In this document: positions 25,417 through 34,366 of the stretch, one piece after another
How the letters are laid out: every line of letters begins with the position of its first letter
Position numbering within the stretch: the first letter of the stretch is position 1
Source: Diaphorobacter sp. HDW4B
GTDB taxonomy: Bacteria; Pseudomonadota; Gammaproteobacteria; Burkholderiales; Burkholderiaceae_C
Assembly: GCF_011305535.1 (NCBI RefSeq)
Contig: NZ_CP049906.1
Span: 372,001 to 436,000, forward strand
Length of the DNA stretch: 64,000 nucleotides
Direction of reading: 5' to 3'
Translations under genes and position numbers: made by a program
The notes under the pieces: model-generated
The model's input: the letters and a program-made list of their open reading frames with translations, nothing else
Databases searched by the model: none
Told to the model about the DNA's origin: nothing

Positions 25417-26113
25417 CGTACAGAATTTGTCCGTGGCCTATGGCCCGATCGCTGCCTTGCGAGATGTGTCGTTCCATGTGGCTGAAGGCAGTGTGTGCGC
25501 GGTTGTGGGATCGAACGGAGCGGGAAAATCGACGCTCATGAAGGCACTGTGCGGGCTGGTTCCCCTGCAGGCTGGGTCGCTGCGGATGGACGGAAATGAC
25601 ATCACGGCACTTCCCACGCACGAACGCACCGCGCTGGGTTTGGCGCTGTCGCCGGAAGGGCGGCGTTTGTTTCCTGAACTCACGACCTACGAGAACTTGT
25701 TGATGGGAGCCTATCTGCGCAAGGACAAGGCAGGCATCCGATCGGACATCGACAGGGTGTATGGCTACTTTCCACGACTTTCCGAGCGCTCGAATAGTCA
25801 GGGGCGACATCTCTCGGGAGGTGAGCAGCAGATGTGCGCCATCGGACGCGCGCTCATGTCGCGGCCCAGGCTGTTGCTGCTTGATGAACCTTCGCTGGGG
25901 CTGGCACCCAGCGTGATTCTGGATGTGGCCAAAGCGATTCGCCGCATCAGCGAAGACGGCACCACCATTGTGCTGGTGGAGCAGAACGCTCGTCTGGCGC
26001 TCAAGCTGTCGCAGCACGCCATCGTGCTCGAGACGGGTCGACTGGTGTTGCAAGGCAATTCCAGCGATCTGATCCATGACCCCTATGTGACGGCCGCCTA
26101 TCTGGGCGGCTAG
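25409..26113 (+). CDS. livF: ABC transporter ATPase, LivF type
   Basis: A 234-residue ATPase overlapping livG by eight bases. Walker A is GSNGAGKST, signature LSGGEQQMCAIGRAL, Walker B LLLLDEPSLGLAP, and the H-loop region LVEQNARLAL has the Gln-Asn variant usual in LivF. It ends with the family ending DPYVTAAYLGG. With LivG it powers import. Confidence 0.93.
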   Translation: MLDVQNLSVAYGPIAALRDVSFHVAEGSVCAVVGSNGAGKSTLMKALCGLVPLQAGSLRMDGNDITALPTHERTALGLALSPEGRRLFPELTTYENLLMGAYLRKDKAGIRSDIDRVYGYFPRLSERSNSQGRHLSGGEQQMCAIGRALMSRPRLLLLDEPSLGLAPSVILDVAKAIRRISEDGTTIVLVEQNARLALKLSQHAIVLETGRLVLQGNSSDLIHDPYVTAAYLGG

Positions 26114-26136
26114 TCAAGAAACTGGTAGTTGTCTTC

Positions 26137-27660
26137 ATGCCGAATATTTATCAAACCGCCATGTTCCACGCACTGCGCAGCCCGCAGAGTGTCGCTTTGT
26201 CCGACGATAGTGGGTCGCTGGGATTTGCGGATCTCTGCGCGCGTGCCCGCGCTTTGTCAGTGCACTTGGATGAGCTGGGTGTGCGCCGTGGCGATCGGGT
26301 GGCAGTGTTCATGAACAACAGCATGGACTATCTGGCGCTGATGCACGCCACGGCCTACAGCGGCTTCAGCATCGTGCCTGTCAACACGAGGTACAGCGCG
26401 CACGAACTGGCATTTCTGGTGAGCGATTGCACGCCTCGAGTGTTGGTCTACGACACACAGTTTGCGACCATCGTGAGCGAGATGTGCGACATGGTTTCCG
26501 AGCTGGACCGTCCCGTCTGCATCAGCGATCTTGAGCCCGGTCTGCACAAGGCTGCGGCGTCGGATGATCCCGTGATGCTGCAGACTGGGGTGGTGGACGA
26601 CGACGATGTGGCCATCATCATGTACACCTCGGGAACGACCTCATCACCCAAGGGTGCCATGCTCACTCATGGCAATCTGGTGTGGAACTCGGTCAACTAC
26701 ATTCTGGAGTTGGGGCTTGATGCCCAATGCCGATCGCTCATGGCCACGCCCTTGTTCCACATCGGTGGATTCGGTGTGCTCAATGGACCGATTCTCTATG
26801 CCGGAGGCGGTCTGCATGTGGTGCCGCGCTTTGACGCCCAAACCGTCATTGATGATCTACAGACCGTGCAGCCCACGCATGTGTTTCTGCTGTCGGCCAT
26901 GTGGGTCTCCATCACGGATCATCCAGGGTTTTCCAGTCTGCGCATGCCCGAGGTGCGTTACGTGCAGACTGCGGCCGCTCCGCTTGGTGAATGGCGACAG
27001 GAGTTGATCCGCAAGGTGTTCCCCAACGCGGAGTTCGGCTGGGGCTTTGGCATGACGGAGAGCTGCGTCACCACCATCAAGAACCGTTACTCACGTGAAA
27101 TTCTTGAACATCCCGGGTCCGTCGGCTTCTTCTGGCGGCATATCGCTCACCGGTTGGTGGACGAAGAGGGCGTGACGCTGTCGAACCAGAATGGGCCGGG
27201 CGAGCTGCAAGTGAAGGGCCCCACGGTGTTCAAGGGTTACTGGAACCAACCTGAACTCACGGCAGAAACCATCACCGCCGATGGGTGGTTGAAGACTGGC
27301 GATCTGTTCCGTATCGATGGCGAGGGCTATGCCTATTTTGTCGGTCGCAGCAAGGACATGGTCAAGACTGGCGGAGAAAACGTTGCGGCACTCGAAGTGG
27401 AAAACTGCCTTGCTGCTCACGAGGATGTGCGCGAGGCGGCAGTCTTTGGCGTGCCGAACGAGAAGTGGGGTGAGGAACTGGTGGCAGCCGTGGTGCCCAT
27501 TGCAGGCCGCACTCCTGACGCGGAAGCCCTGCGCACGCATTGCCGACAGCGCCTTTCGGGTTTCAAGGTGCCCAAGCGTATTGTTCTGGTCGATAGCCTT
27601 CCGCATTCCTCGTCCGGCAAGATCCAGAAATTCAAACTCAAGCAAGGATTCACGGCATGA
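26137..27660 (+). CDS. AMP-dependent acyl-CoA synthetase (ANL superfamily)
   Basis: A 507-residue enzyme that would convert an imported carboxylate to its CoA thioester using ATP. The P-loop-like A3 motif is IMYTSGTTSSPKGAMLTHGN (about 165-184). The A5 equivalent is GWGFGMTESC, A7 is WLKTGDLFRIDGEGY, A8 is GRSKDMVKTGGENV and the catalytic Lys is in SSGKIQKFKLKQG at the end. Length is normal. It lies 23 bases after livF and overlaps the next gene by four bases, so import and activation are coupled. Relatives include crotonobetaine/carnitine- and long- or medium-chain-type ligases. Confidence 0.92.
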   Translation: MPNIYQTAMFHALRSPQSVALSDDSGSLGFADLCARARALSVHLDELGVRRGDRVAVFMNNSMDYLALMHATAYSGFSIVPVNTRYSAHELAFLVSDCTPRVLVYDTQFATIVSEMCDMVSELDRPVCISDLEPGLHKAAASDDPVMLQTGVVDDDDVAIIMYTSGTTSSPKGAMLTHGNLVWNSVNYILELGLDAQCRSLMATPLFHIGGFGVLNGPILYAGGGLHVVPRFDAQTVIDDLQTVQPTHVFLLSAMWVSITDHPGFSSLRMPEVRYVQTAAAPLGEWRQELIRKVFPNAEFGWGFGMTESCVTTIKNRYSREILEHPGSVGFFWRHIAHRLVDEEGVTLSNQNGPGELQVKGPTVFKGYWNQPELTAETITADGWLKTGDLFRIDGEGYAYFVGRSKDMVKTGGENVAALEVENCLAAHEDVREAAVFGVPNEKWGEELVAAVVPIAGRTPDAEALRTHCRQRLSGFKVPKRIVLVDSLPHSSSGKIQKFKLKQGFTA

Positions 27661-28028
27661 CAGTGACCTCTCCTCGCATTCTCGATGACCGGTTCCTGCA
27701 GCAACTGGCGCAGCGCGCGCAGGCCGATGCCTTCGTGGCACGGCACCGCACTCTGGCCGATGTGACCATAGGCGTGCGACTGAGCGGCAGCACCGATGCC
27801 ATATGGCTGCACGTGACACCGGATCAGGTGGAAAGCGGGCGCGGTGACCGGGCCGCCTTCACCTTTGTCGGTAATGAAGCCGCCTTGCAGGACTTGTCTG
27901 ACGGCTTTCCGTTCAATCGCCTGGTGCGCCAACATCGCTTGACGGTGGAGGGCGATCTGCGCCACTGCGTGCAGAACTGGTTGCTGATCCATGCCGTGTT
28001 GCGGCTGTGCCATTCCGGGAGCGAGTGA
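27657..28028 (+). CDS. Small protein, possibly SCP2-like lipid-binding domain
   Basis: A 123-residue protein without signal peptide or membrane segment. The central region (LHVTPDQVESGRGDRAAFTFVGNEAALQDL and GFPFNRLVRQHRLTVEGDLRHCVQNW) has the pattern of an SCP2/sterol-carrier domain: a beta-sheet followed by a hydrophobic helix after a G-D/N-x-x-A-L-x-x-L segment. This is a weak resemblance read by eye. It is locked in the operon by overlapping start/stop with the ligase and by a one-base gap to the hydrolase. It may bind the acyl-CoA or its precursor. No named gene recognised. Confidence 0.55.
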   Translation: MTVTSPRILDDRFLQQLAQRAQADAFVARHRTLADVTIGVRLSGSTDAIWLHVTPDQVESGRGDRAAFTFVGNEAALQDLSDGFPFNRLVRQHRLTVEGDLRHCVQNWLLIHAVLRLCHSGSE

Positions 28029-28029
28029 T

Positions 28030-28842
28030 ATGCCTTATGTGACAACGGCGGATGGGATCCGCGCCTACTTTGACGTTGCTTGTAACCCCGCGAGCGGTGC
28101 AACTCCGCTGGTGATGGTCCATGGGGCGAGTCAGGACAGCCTCTCGTGGAAGCACAATCTGGAGGCATTCGGCGCGGACTACACCGTGTACGCGCTGGAC
28201 CTTCCCGCGCATGGCAAGAGCAGCACACCGATCGGGGGACCGCACAACGAAAGCATGCGCAATGCGCGCTATCTGGTGCAGGTGCTGGAAGCGCTTGAAT
28301 TGCCACCGGCGGTGCTGATGGGGCATTCCATGGGGGGTGGCATCGTGGCTGCGGCTGCCACGTTGGCTCCCGAGCGCGTGCGTGGACTCGTTCTTGTGGA
28401 CGGAGCATCCGTCAAGGTGGTCAAGAGCTCCGGATACAACCCCGCCATTCTGGACATGGCGCGCATCAACCCGGGTGACTGGTTCGAAGTCACTTTCCGC
28501 ACACTCATGGGCAGCGCTACCGAAGCGGATCGTGTGGAAGACGTCGTGATGGATGCACGGCGTTGCAATCCTTATGTGGCTTTTGCCGATATCTGCGCTT
28601 TTGGTGGGTTTCGCATGGAGACGTTGCTGGAGCACATCCATTGCCCTTGCGTCATTGTGGAGGGGGCGGAGGACTGGTCCGTACCTCCGGAGTCGGCCAA
28701 GCAGGTTCATGCGGTGCTTCAGCAACGATCGGTGCCTTCCGTCTATTTGGAGTGGCCGGGCGTGGGACACTTCCCGCATAGCGAACAACCACAGCGCTTC
28801 AATGCGGACACCCTGGCCGCCATGAAGAGCCTGAATTTATGA
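28030..28842 (+). CDS. Alpha/beta hydrolase
   Basis: A 270-residue alpha/beta-hydrolase-fold enzyme starting MPYVTTADGIRAYFDV at ATG 28030. The nucleophile elbow is GHSMGGG (Ser about 99), the acid probably lies in VEGAEDWSVPP (about 218), and His is in GVGHFPHSEQP (about 247). The oxyanion segment is MVHGASQDS. Candidate reactions are ester, lactone or C-C bond hydrolysis of a ring-cleavage product or thioester. It overlaps the next gene (ATGA). Confidence 0.88.
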   Translation: MPYVTTADGIRAYFDVACNPASGATPLVMVHGASQDSLSWKHNLEAFGADYTVYALDLPAHGKSSTPIGGPHNESMRNARYLVQVLEALELPPAVLMGHSMGGGIVAAAATLAPERVRGLVLVDGASVKVVKSSGYNPAILDMARINPGDWFEVTFRTLMGSATEADRVEDVVMDARRCNPYVAFADICAFGGFRMETLLEHIHCPCVIVEGAEDWSVPPESAKQVHAVLQQRSVPSVYLEWPGVGHFPHSEQPQRFNADTLAAMKSLNL

Positions 28843-29603
28843 AGCCCGAAGAGTCCAAATCCAGCCGCAACACTTTGCACCGTCGTCTGAGCGATGAACT
28901 GCTCGGCATGATTCGAAGCGGGGCCTATCCTGTAGGCTCGAATTTGCCCACCGAGGCCGAACTGTGTGAACGATTCAAGGTGAGTCGACATACCGTGCGC
29001 GAAGCTACGCGCAGGTTGCTCGACATGGGGCTGGTCGTGCGCAAGCCGCGTGCGGGCACGACCGTCATTCGGCAGGATACTCAGCCGCAATTCGGTCTGG
29101 GGCTGGAGAATACGGAGCAGCTCACTCAATATCTGGAGAACACCGCACTGAGCGTGCACAAGGTGGTCTCCCCTTTGACGGCTCACCCGCCTGAAGCGCA
29201 GCTTGAAGGTGCTCCGAGCGACTGGATCAAAGTCAGCACGTTTCGTTGCCTACCGGGCACCGACCGCCCCATTTCCTGGACCGACATCTACATCCGCAAG
29301 GAGTACGAGGCCGTGGTGGAGCATATCGGCAGTCAGCCAGGCGGTGTCTACCCGCTCTTTGAGCGCCTTTGCAACGAGACGGTCGGGACGATCGATATGG
29401 AGATTTCTGCGGCGACCTTCCCCGCAGCCATCGGCAAACGACTGGGCTATACCAAGAGCGACCCGTCGCTTCTGATGATTCGCCGCTTTCGCAATAACGC
29501 CAGCAAGCTGCTGGAAATCGCGATCAGTTATTACCCGCCTTACACGTTCCGCTACATGACCCGGCTTTCACGGGTGGATGGGCGCTATCACACCTCTGCA
29601 TGA
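28839..29603 (+). CDS. GntR-family regulator, HutC/UTRA subfamily
   Basis: A 254-residue regulator with an N-terminal wHTH (about 12-80; LPTEAELCERFKVSRHTVREATRRLLDMGLV) and a C-terminal UTRA ligand-binding domain (about 95-250; ISWTDIYIRKEY and LLEIAISYYPPYTFRY). It is translationally coupled to the hydrolase and so is probably the local repressor of the ABC importer operon, expressed from within it. The effector may be the acyl-CoA or the free acid. Confidence 0.88.
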   Translation: MKPEESKSSRNTLHRRLSDELLGMIRSGAYPVGSNLPTEAELCERFKVSRHTVREATRRLLDMGLVVRKPRAGTTVIRQDTQPQFGLGLENTEQLTQYLENTALSVHKVVSPLTAHPPEAQLEGAPSDWIKVSTFRCLPGTDRPISWTDIYIRKEYEAVVEHIGSQPGGVYPLFERLCNETVGTIDMEISAATFPAAIGKRLGYTKSDPSLLMIRRFRNNASKLLEIAISYYPPYTFRYMTRLSRVDGRYHTSA

Positions 29604-29621
29604 TCCTAAGGAGACAACCCC

Positions 29622-30401
29622 ATGAAGCAGCAATATGGAAAAGCCGTCACCACCAGTGTGGAAGGCCCTGTAGCGGTGGTCCGCTTCGATCGCGGGGTGA
29701 ACCGCAATGCCATCGATCAGGACACCTTGCTGGCATTGACCGAAGCAGTGCGTGATCTGAGCGACGAACTGGACATTCAGGTGGTTGTCTTCACTGGAGC
29801 CAAGGACATTTTCTCGGCGGGGATCGACCTCAAGGATCCCGCCAAATGGAATGAGGACAACGCCAGTCTGCTGCACCGCAGAAGCATTGCGCAACGCGGT
29901 GCCAGGTTGTGTCAGGCGTTGGAGAATCTGCCCCAGATCACGATCGCAGCCATCGAGGGCCTGGCGGTAGGCGGCTCGGCGGCCTTGGCACTGGCGTGCG
30001 ACTGGCGTGTGGCATCCAACAGCTCCGCCATTTATCTTCCCGAAGTCAAAGTGGGCCTGAACATGGGCTGGGGAGCCATTCCGCGCTTGACCACTCTGGT
30101 GGGGCCAGCGCGAGCCAAGCGAGCCATCATTCTTGGCGAAAAGCTCGATGCGCAGATGGCGTTGGATTGGGGACTGCTCGACGAACTGGCTGAACCTGGT
30201 CAGGTACTTGAAGCGGCACTTGCACTGGCTCGCAAGACTTCGCAGACGCCTGCCGCGTTGCTGCGGATGAGCAAAGAAGCGGTCAACGCAAACGCCAACG
30301 TGCTGCATCGCTCAACGATATACATGGATGCAGATCAGGCGCTGGTATGCCGCGACAGCCAGGAAGGTCAGTCGGCGCGACAGCGGTTCGCGGGAGCCTG
30401 A
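29622..30401 (+). CDS. Enoyl-CoA hydratase/isomerase (crotonase family, copy 1)
   Basis: A 259-residue crotonase with the oxyanion-hole motifs FSAGIDLKD and IEGLAVGGSAAL and one candidate catalytic Glu in YLPEVKVGL. AAGGAG precedes ATG 29622. It is the last gene of the importer/ligase operon and would hydrate or isomerise the enoyl-CoA product. It shares a distinctive C-terminus (MSKEAVNANANVL, YMDADQALVC) with the crotonase at 33568, so the two are paralogues of one subfamily. Confidence 0.9.
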   Translation: MKQQYGKAVTTSVEGPVAVVRFDRGVNRNAIDQDTLLALTEAVRDLSDELDIQVVVFTGAKDIFSAGIDLKDPAKWNEDNASLLHRRSIAQRGARLCQALENLPQITIAAIEGLAVGGSAALALACDWRVASNSSAIYLPEVKVGLNMGWGAIPRLTTLVGPARAKRAIILGEKLDAQMALDWGLLDELAEPGQVLEAALALARKTSQTPAALLRMSKEAVNANANVLHRSTIYMDADQALVCRDSQEGQSARQRFAGA

Positions 30402-30403
30402 TC

Positions 30404-30431
30404 AAGTCATCGCCAAGAATTGGCATGACTT
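30404..30431. terminator. Bidirectional hairpin between convergent genes
   Basis: AAGTCAT pairs with ATGACTT, and GCCAA-GAA-TTGGC forms the inner stem with one bulged C. It fills the 29-base gap between the crotonase stop and the end of the IclR gene. No T-run is present; function inferred from placement. Confidence 0.55.
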
Positions 30432-31240
30432 CACAACAGCCCACGCAGATTGTCCAGCTCATGGCGCAGCAATCGGGCAGTCTCAGCCTGGCGCTTGATC
30501 GGCATGCGGTCGGTGATCGCGCTCACGCTCATTGCGAGCACGGGTGTTCCATCGTCGCGGGTGAGGGCGCATCCCACGCCCAGAGCGCCACTGACCGCAT
30601 AGTTCTGCATGACCGCATAGCCGCGTTGGCGGGTGTTGATGCGCAGGCGGTGAATCATTTCGGGGGAGATTCCGCCGTATTCCTCAAGACGGGGCGAATT
30701 GGCCTTCACCACTGCTTGGGCTTCTTTGTCCGGCAAGGCCGCAAGCAGGGCCATGCCCGCCGAGCCCACGCCAAGGGGGTGCCGTTTGCCTGGAAAGCTC
30801 GCCAGAATCTGCATCGGATAGTCGCCGATCTCTCGGTGGAGGCCGACCGACTCGTTGGCATCTCTGCCGATCAGAAATACTGCGTCACCCAACTGCTTTG
30901 CCAGTTTGCGCATTCCTTGCATGGCGGCCAGTATCAGCTCCTGACTGATGTCGGGAGGCGTCCAAAGTCGAGAACCTATGGCTTCGGCATCGTCGCCCGA
31001 GAAGAACCGCTTGCCGGCTTTGTCACGACGCACCCAGGCACTGCTTTCCAGCGCGAGAAAGAGGCGCTGAACATTGACTCGTTCGATGCCCGTTCGTCTG
31101 GAAACCTCCGTGGCCCCCAACCCTTCTGGCCATACTTCCTTCAACAGGCTCAGCACCTTCAAACCCTTGAGCAAGGTACTGGGACCGGCGGATTGGTCCT
31201 GTGCATCTACCAGACTCGTTTTGCGATTTTTGGTGTTCAC
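30431..31240 (-). CDS. IclR-family transcriptional regulator
   Basis: A 269-residue IclR regulator with wHTH (GLGATEVSRRTGIERVNVQRLFLALE, about 30-60) and a C-terminal effector domain (about 100-265; HPLGVGSAGMALLAAL and GGISPEM). The GTG ending at 31240 is chosen because upstream codons would overlap the divergent promoter; a longer form starting further upstream is possible. It is divergent from the Bug/CoA-transferase/crotonase/Bug operon and most likely controls it through the 77-base shared region, which holds TGTG-GAT-CACA at 31264-31274. Confidence 0.87.
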   Translation of the reverse strand: MNTKNRKTSLVDAQDQSAGPSTLLKGLKVLSLLKEVWPEGLGATEVSRRTGIERVNVQRLFLALESSAWVRRDKAGKRFFSGDDAEAIGSRLWTPPDISQELILAAMQGMRKLAKQLGDAVFLIGRDANESVGLHREIGDYPMQILASFPGKRHPLGVGSAGMALLAALPDKEAQAVVKANSPRLEEYGGISPEMIHRLRINTRQRGYAVMQNYAVSGALGVGCALTRDDGTPVLAMSVSAITDRMPIKRQAETARLLRHELDNLRGLL

Positions 31241-31317
31241 TATGTGTACAGATAATTTAGATTTGTGGATCACATTTTGTACTATTTCCTGAGTTGCAGT
31301 GCATTCAGGAGACGAAT

Positions 31318-32313
31318 ATGAAAATGACTTGGGTTGGCAGCATTTCACGGTCATCGTGGAGGCCCGCATTGGGCATCGCGTTGGGACTTGCGGGGTCGGT
31401 GAATCTGGCTCATGCGGCTTATCCCGATCGTCCTATCACTCTGGAGGTGGGGTTTGCTGCAGGTGGCCCGACCGACGCCATGGCGCGCGTGATTGCGACC
31501 GAGATGGGGGCCGAACTCAAGCAGTCCGTCGTCGTGGACAACAAGCCCGGTGCGGGCAGCAACATCGCGGCGGTTCAAGTGGCCAGAGCCAAGCCGGATG
31601 GATACACCTTGCTGATGGTGGCGGTCACCAGCGCCATCAACCAGACGCTGTATGCCAAGCCCGGCTTCAATCTGAGTACCGACTTCGAAGCCGTGGGCTT
31701 GGTCGGCACGATTCCCAGCATGCTGGTGGTGAATCCGCAGTTGCCCGTCAACAGCGTTCAGGAACTGGTGACCTATGCGAAGGCCAATCCCGGCAAGCTG
31801 ACCTTTGGTTCCTCCGGCAATGGCACCTCCATCCACATCGCCGGAGAGCTGTTCAAGAGCGCGGCCAACATCGATGTGACCCATGTCCCTTATCGCGGCA
31901 GTGCACCGGCGGGCGCTGCGGTAGTGGCGGGGCAGATCTCGTGCATGTTCGACAACGTACCCACGGTCGCTCCTTTTGTGCAGGCGGGGCGCATGCGTGC
32001 GCTGGCGGTGACGACCAAGGAGCGCATTGCCACCGCGCCAGCTGTCCCGACCATGGCCGAGTCCGGGTTTCCGGACTTCGATGTCTCATCCTGGTATGGG
32101 TTGATCGCACCTGCCAAGACGCCTCCTGAGGTGATTGCGACGCTCAACAACGCGCTTCAGAAAGTGCTGTCGCGTCCCGAGTTTCTGGAGCGCATGAAGG
32201 GCATGGGTGTCATCGTGAAGCAGGGCACTCCGGATTCATTTGGCAAGTTCATGAAGTCCGAGACCGAGCGCTGGGCACCGATCGTCAAGGCGTCGGGCGC
32301 AAAGATCGATTGA
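31318..32313 (+). CDS. Bug/TctC-family periplasmic substrate-binding protein (copy 2)
   Basis: A 331-residue receptor. AGGAGACGA precedes ATG 31318. The signal peptide ends at NLAHA before AYPDRPITLEVGFAAGG. VVDNKPGAGSN and FGSSGNGTS complete the family core. First gene of a four-gene operon whose enzymes handle CoA thioesters, so the ligand is probably a carboxylate that the following CoA-transferase activates. Its stop falls 20 bases before that gene. Confidence 0.92.
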   Translation: MKMTWVGSISRSSWRPALGIALGLAGSVNLAHAAYPDRPITLEVGFAAGGPTDAMARVIATEMGAELKQSVVVDNKPGAGSNIAAVQVARAKPDGYTLLMVAVTSAINQTLYAKPGFNLSTDFEAVGLVGTIPSMLVVNPQLPVNSVQELVTYAKANPGKLTFGSSGNGTSIHIAGELFKSAANIDVTHVPYRGSAPAGAAVVAGQISCMFDNVPTVAPFVQAGRMRALAVTTKERIATAPAVPTMAESGFPDFDVSSWYGLIAPAKTPPEVIATLNNALQKVLSRPEFLERMKGMGVIVKQGTPDSFGKFMKSETERWAPIVKASGAKID

Positions 32314-32333
32314 TGCAGAAGAAGGCAGGCGAG

Positions 32334-33527
32334 ATGAATTCCGCAATCAGCAAATCAGCCCTGAACGGCGTGGTCGTTCTGGATCTCTCCAGAGTATTGG
32401 CAGGCCCATTCGCCGCACAGATGCTGGGGGACCACGGGGCCGAAGTCATCAAGCTGGAGTCCTATGACGGCGATGACACACGGGCCTATGGTCCGCCGTT
32501 CGTCGATGGCGATGCGCCGTACTACATTGGCCTGAACCGCAACAAGCAGGATCTGGCGGTGGATCTGTCCACGCCCGCTGGCCGCGAGATTCTTTTTCAG
32601 TTGCTGGACAAGGTGGATGTGCTCGTCGAGAACTACAAGCTCAGCACCTGGCAGAAGTGGGGCATAGACAGTCCCACCGAGCTGGCCCGCAAGTTTCCGC
32701 GACTCATCCATTGCCGTGTTTCCGGCTTTGGCGAGGAGGGCGAGTTTGGCGGGCTGCCAGGTTATGACGCTGCGGTGCAGGCGCTCTCGGGTCTCATGTC
32801 AATCAACGGTGATCCGGCTCTCGATCCCGTGCGTATCGGCATTCCGCTGGTGGACACCACCACCGGGATGAATGCCGTCATAGGCGTGCTGCTTGCCTTG
32901 TACGAACGCGAGAAGTCGGGCAAGGGACAGTCCATCGAAGTCACGTTGTTCGACACTGCGTTGGGCATGCTGCATCCGCATACGAGCAATGCACTCAATG
33001 GCGGCAAGTCGGCGCGTACCGGCAACGGGCATCCCAACATCGTCCCTTACGACCTGTATCCCACGAAGACCGAAAAGCTGTTCGTCGCCATCGGCAACGA
33101 CAGGCAGTTTGCGCAGCTCTGCGACGTGCTTGGAAAACCCGAAATCGCCACCGATGAACGCTTTCGCAAGAACCGCGATCGAGTCGTTCATCGCGACGCT
33201 CTGCGCGCAGAACTGGTTGCCTTGCTCAGCCAATTCGACGGAAAGCAGCTGTTCCATCAACTGATGGGCTTGGGCGTCCCCTGCGCGCCGATGCTGAGTG
33301 TGGAGGAGGCGCTGGCGCTCGATCACACGGCCACGCGCCAGATGTCGGCAACGCTCGGAAAGTACGAAGTCACCGGTATTCCCGTCAAGCTCGATCGCAC
33401 GCCAGGAAGCCTGCGCTTGCCGCCTCCGCAGATTGGCGAACACACGGATGCAGTGCTCAAGCGGTTTGGATTCAGCGAGGCCGAGATTGCTGCTGCGTTG
33501 AATGCTGGCGCCGTCAAGCAGGCCTGA
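32334..33527 (+). CDS. Class III CoA-transferase (CaiB/BaiF family)
   Basis: A 397-residue enzyme that moves CoA between an acyl-CoA donor and a carboxylate. The start at ATG 32334 follows AAGGCAGGCGAG; an ATG at 32313 overlapping the upstream stop is possible. Family marks: VLDLSRVLAGPFAAQMLGD, VIKLESYDGDDTR, YYIGLNRNKQDLAVDL and the catalytic-Asp region around YDAAVQALSGLMS. Length is typical. With the Bug receptor before it and a crotonase after it, it would give an ATP-independent activation step. Confidence 0.92.
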   Translation: MNSAISKSALNGVVVLDLSRVLAGPFAAQMLGDHGAEVIKLESYDGDDTRAYGPPFVDGDAPYYIGLNRNKQDLAVDLSTPAGREILFQLLDKVDVLVENYKLSTWQKWGIDSPTELARKFPRLIHCRVSGFGEEGEFGGLPGYDAAVQALSGLMSINGDPALDPVRIGIPLVDTTTGMNAVIGVLLALYEREKSGKGQSIEVTLFDTALGMLHPHTSNALNGGKSARTGNGHPNIVPYDLYPTKTEKLFVAIGNDRQFAQLCDVLGKPEIATDERFRKNRDRVVHRDALRAELVALLSQFDGKQLFHQLMGLGVPCAPMLSVEEALALDHTATRQMSATLGKYEVTGIPVKLDRTPGSLRLPPPQIGEHTDAVLKRFGFSEAEIAAALNAGAVKQA

Positions 33528-33567
33528 GGTGAAAGACCAAGCAAACGAAAAGACAAGGAGCGTTCCA

Positions 33568-34320
33568 ATGATCAAGGTAGAAGAATTCGGCGCAGTAGCC
33601 GTCGTGACGTACGACCGTGGTGAGCGCCGCAATGCGCTTTCGCTCAAGGCGATGAATGAGCTCATTCGCGTGGCCGACAGCTTTCAGGATCGCTTTGACA
33701 TCTCGGCCGTGGTGCTCGCGGGAAGCCCGCAGGCGTTCTCTGCTGGAGTCGATCTCAAGGATCCGGATCGTTGGGCCATCGATGACAAGCCACTAGACGA
33801 GCGCCGCCATATCGCGTCGACGGGCGCGCGCATGTGCAAGGCATGGGAAAGTGTTCCGCAACTCACCATTGCTGCGATCGAAGGCGTGAACGTGGGTGGC
33901 GGCATCGCCCTCACGTTGGCCTGCGACTGGCGGGTGATGGCGGACAACGCGTTCCTTTACGTGCCCGAGGTCCAGATCGGCATTCCGCTGGTGTGGCACA
34001 CCGTTCCAAGACTCGTGAACATGGTGGGTGCCTCGCGTGCCAAGCAGATCATGTTGCTGGGCGAAAAGATGTCCAGCGACGTCGCCAAGGAATGGGGCCT
34101 CGCGGACTGGCTTGTGCCCCAAGGGCAAGCCACCGAACACGCCAAGGTGCTGGCGGCCAAGGTGGCCCAGTCGCCATCGCATGTGGTGAAGATGAGCAAG
34201 CAAAGCGTGAACGCACATGCGAACGCGTTGAACTACGTGAGCACCTACATGGACGTCGACCAGGCCTTGGTCTGCGGCCAAAGCAACGAGGCCCGCGAAG
34301 CTCGCAACAACTTCAAATGA
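33568..34320 (+). CDS. Enoyl-CoA hydratase/isomerase (crotonase family, copy 2)
   Basis: A 250-residue crotonase. AAGGAG seven bases upstream fixes ATG 33568; a longer frame lacks a ribosome site. The oxyanion-hole motifs are FSAGVDLKD and IEGVNVGGGIAL, with Glu in YVPEVQIGI. Closely related to the crotonase at 29622, including MSKQSVNAHANAL near the C-terminus. It probably acts on the CoA thioester made by the CoA-transferase. Confidence 0.9.
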   Translation: MIKVEEFGAVAVVTYDRGERRNALSLKAMNELIRVADSFQDRFDISAVVLAGSPQAFSAGVDLKDPDRWAIDDKPLDERRHIASTGARMCKAWESVPQLTIAAIEGVNVGGGIALTLACDWRVMADNAFLYVPEVQIGIPLVWHTVPRLVNMVGASRAKQIMLLGEKMSSDVAKEWGLADWLVPQGQATEHAKVLAAKVAQSPSHVVKMSKQSVNAHANALNYVSTYMDVDQALVCGQSNEAREARNNFK

Positions 34321-34366
34321 ACGGACGGTTCAGTCCATCACCAGCAAGATGCAGGAGACCCACCCC

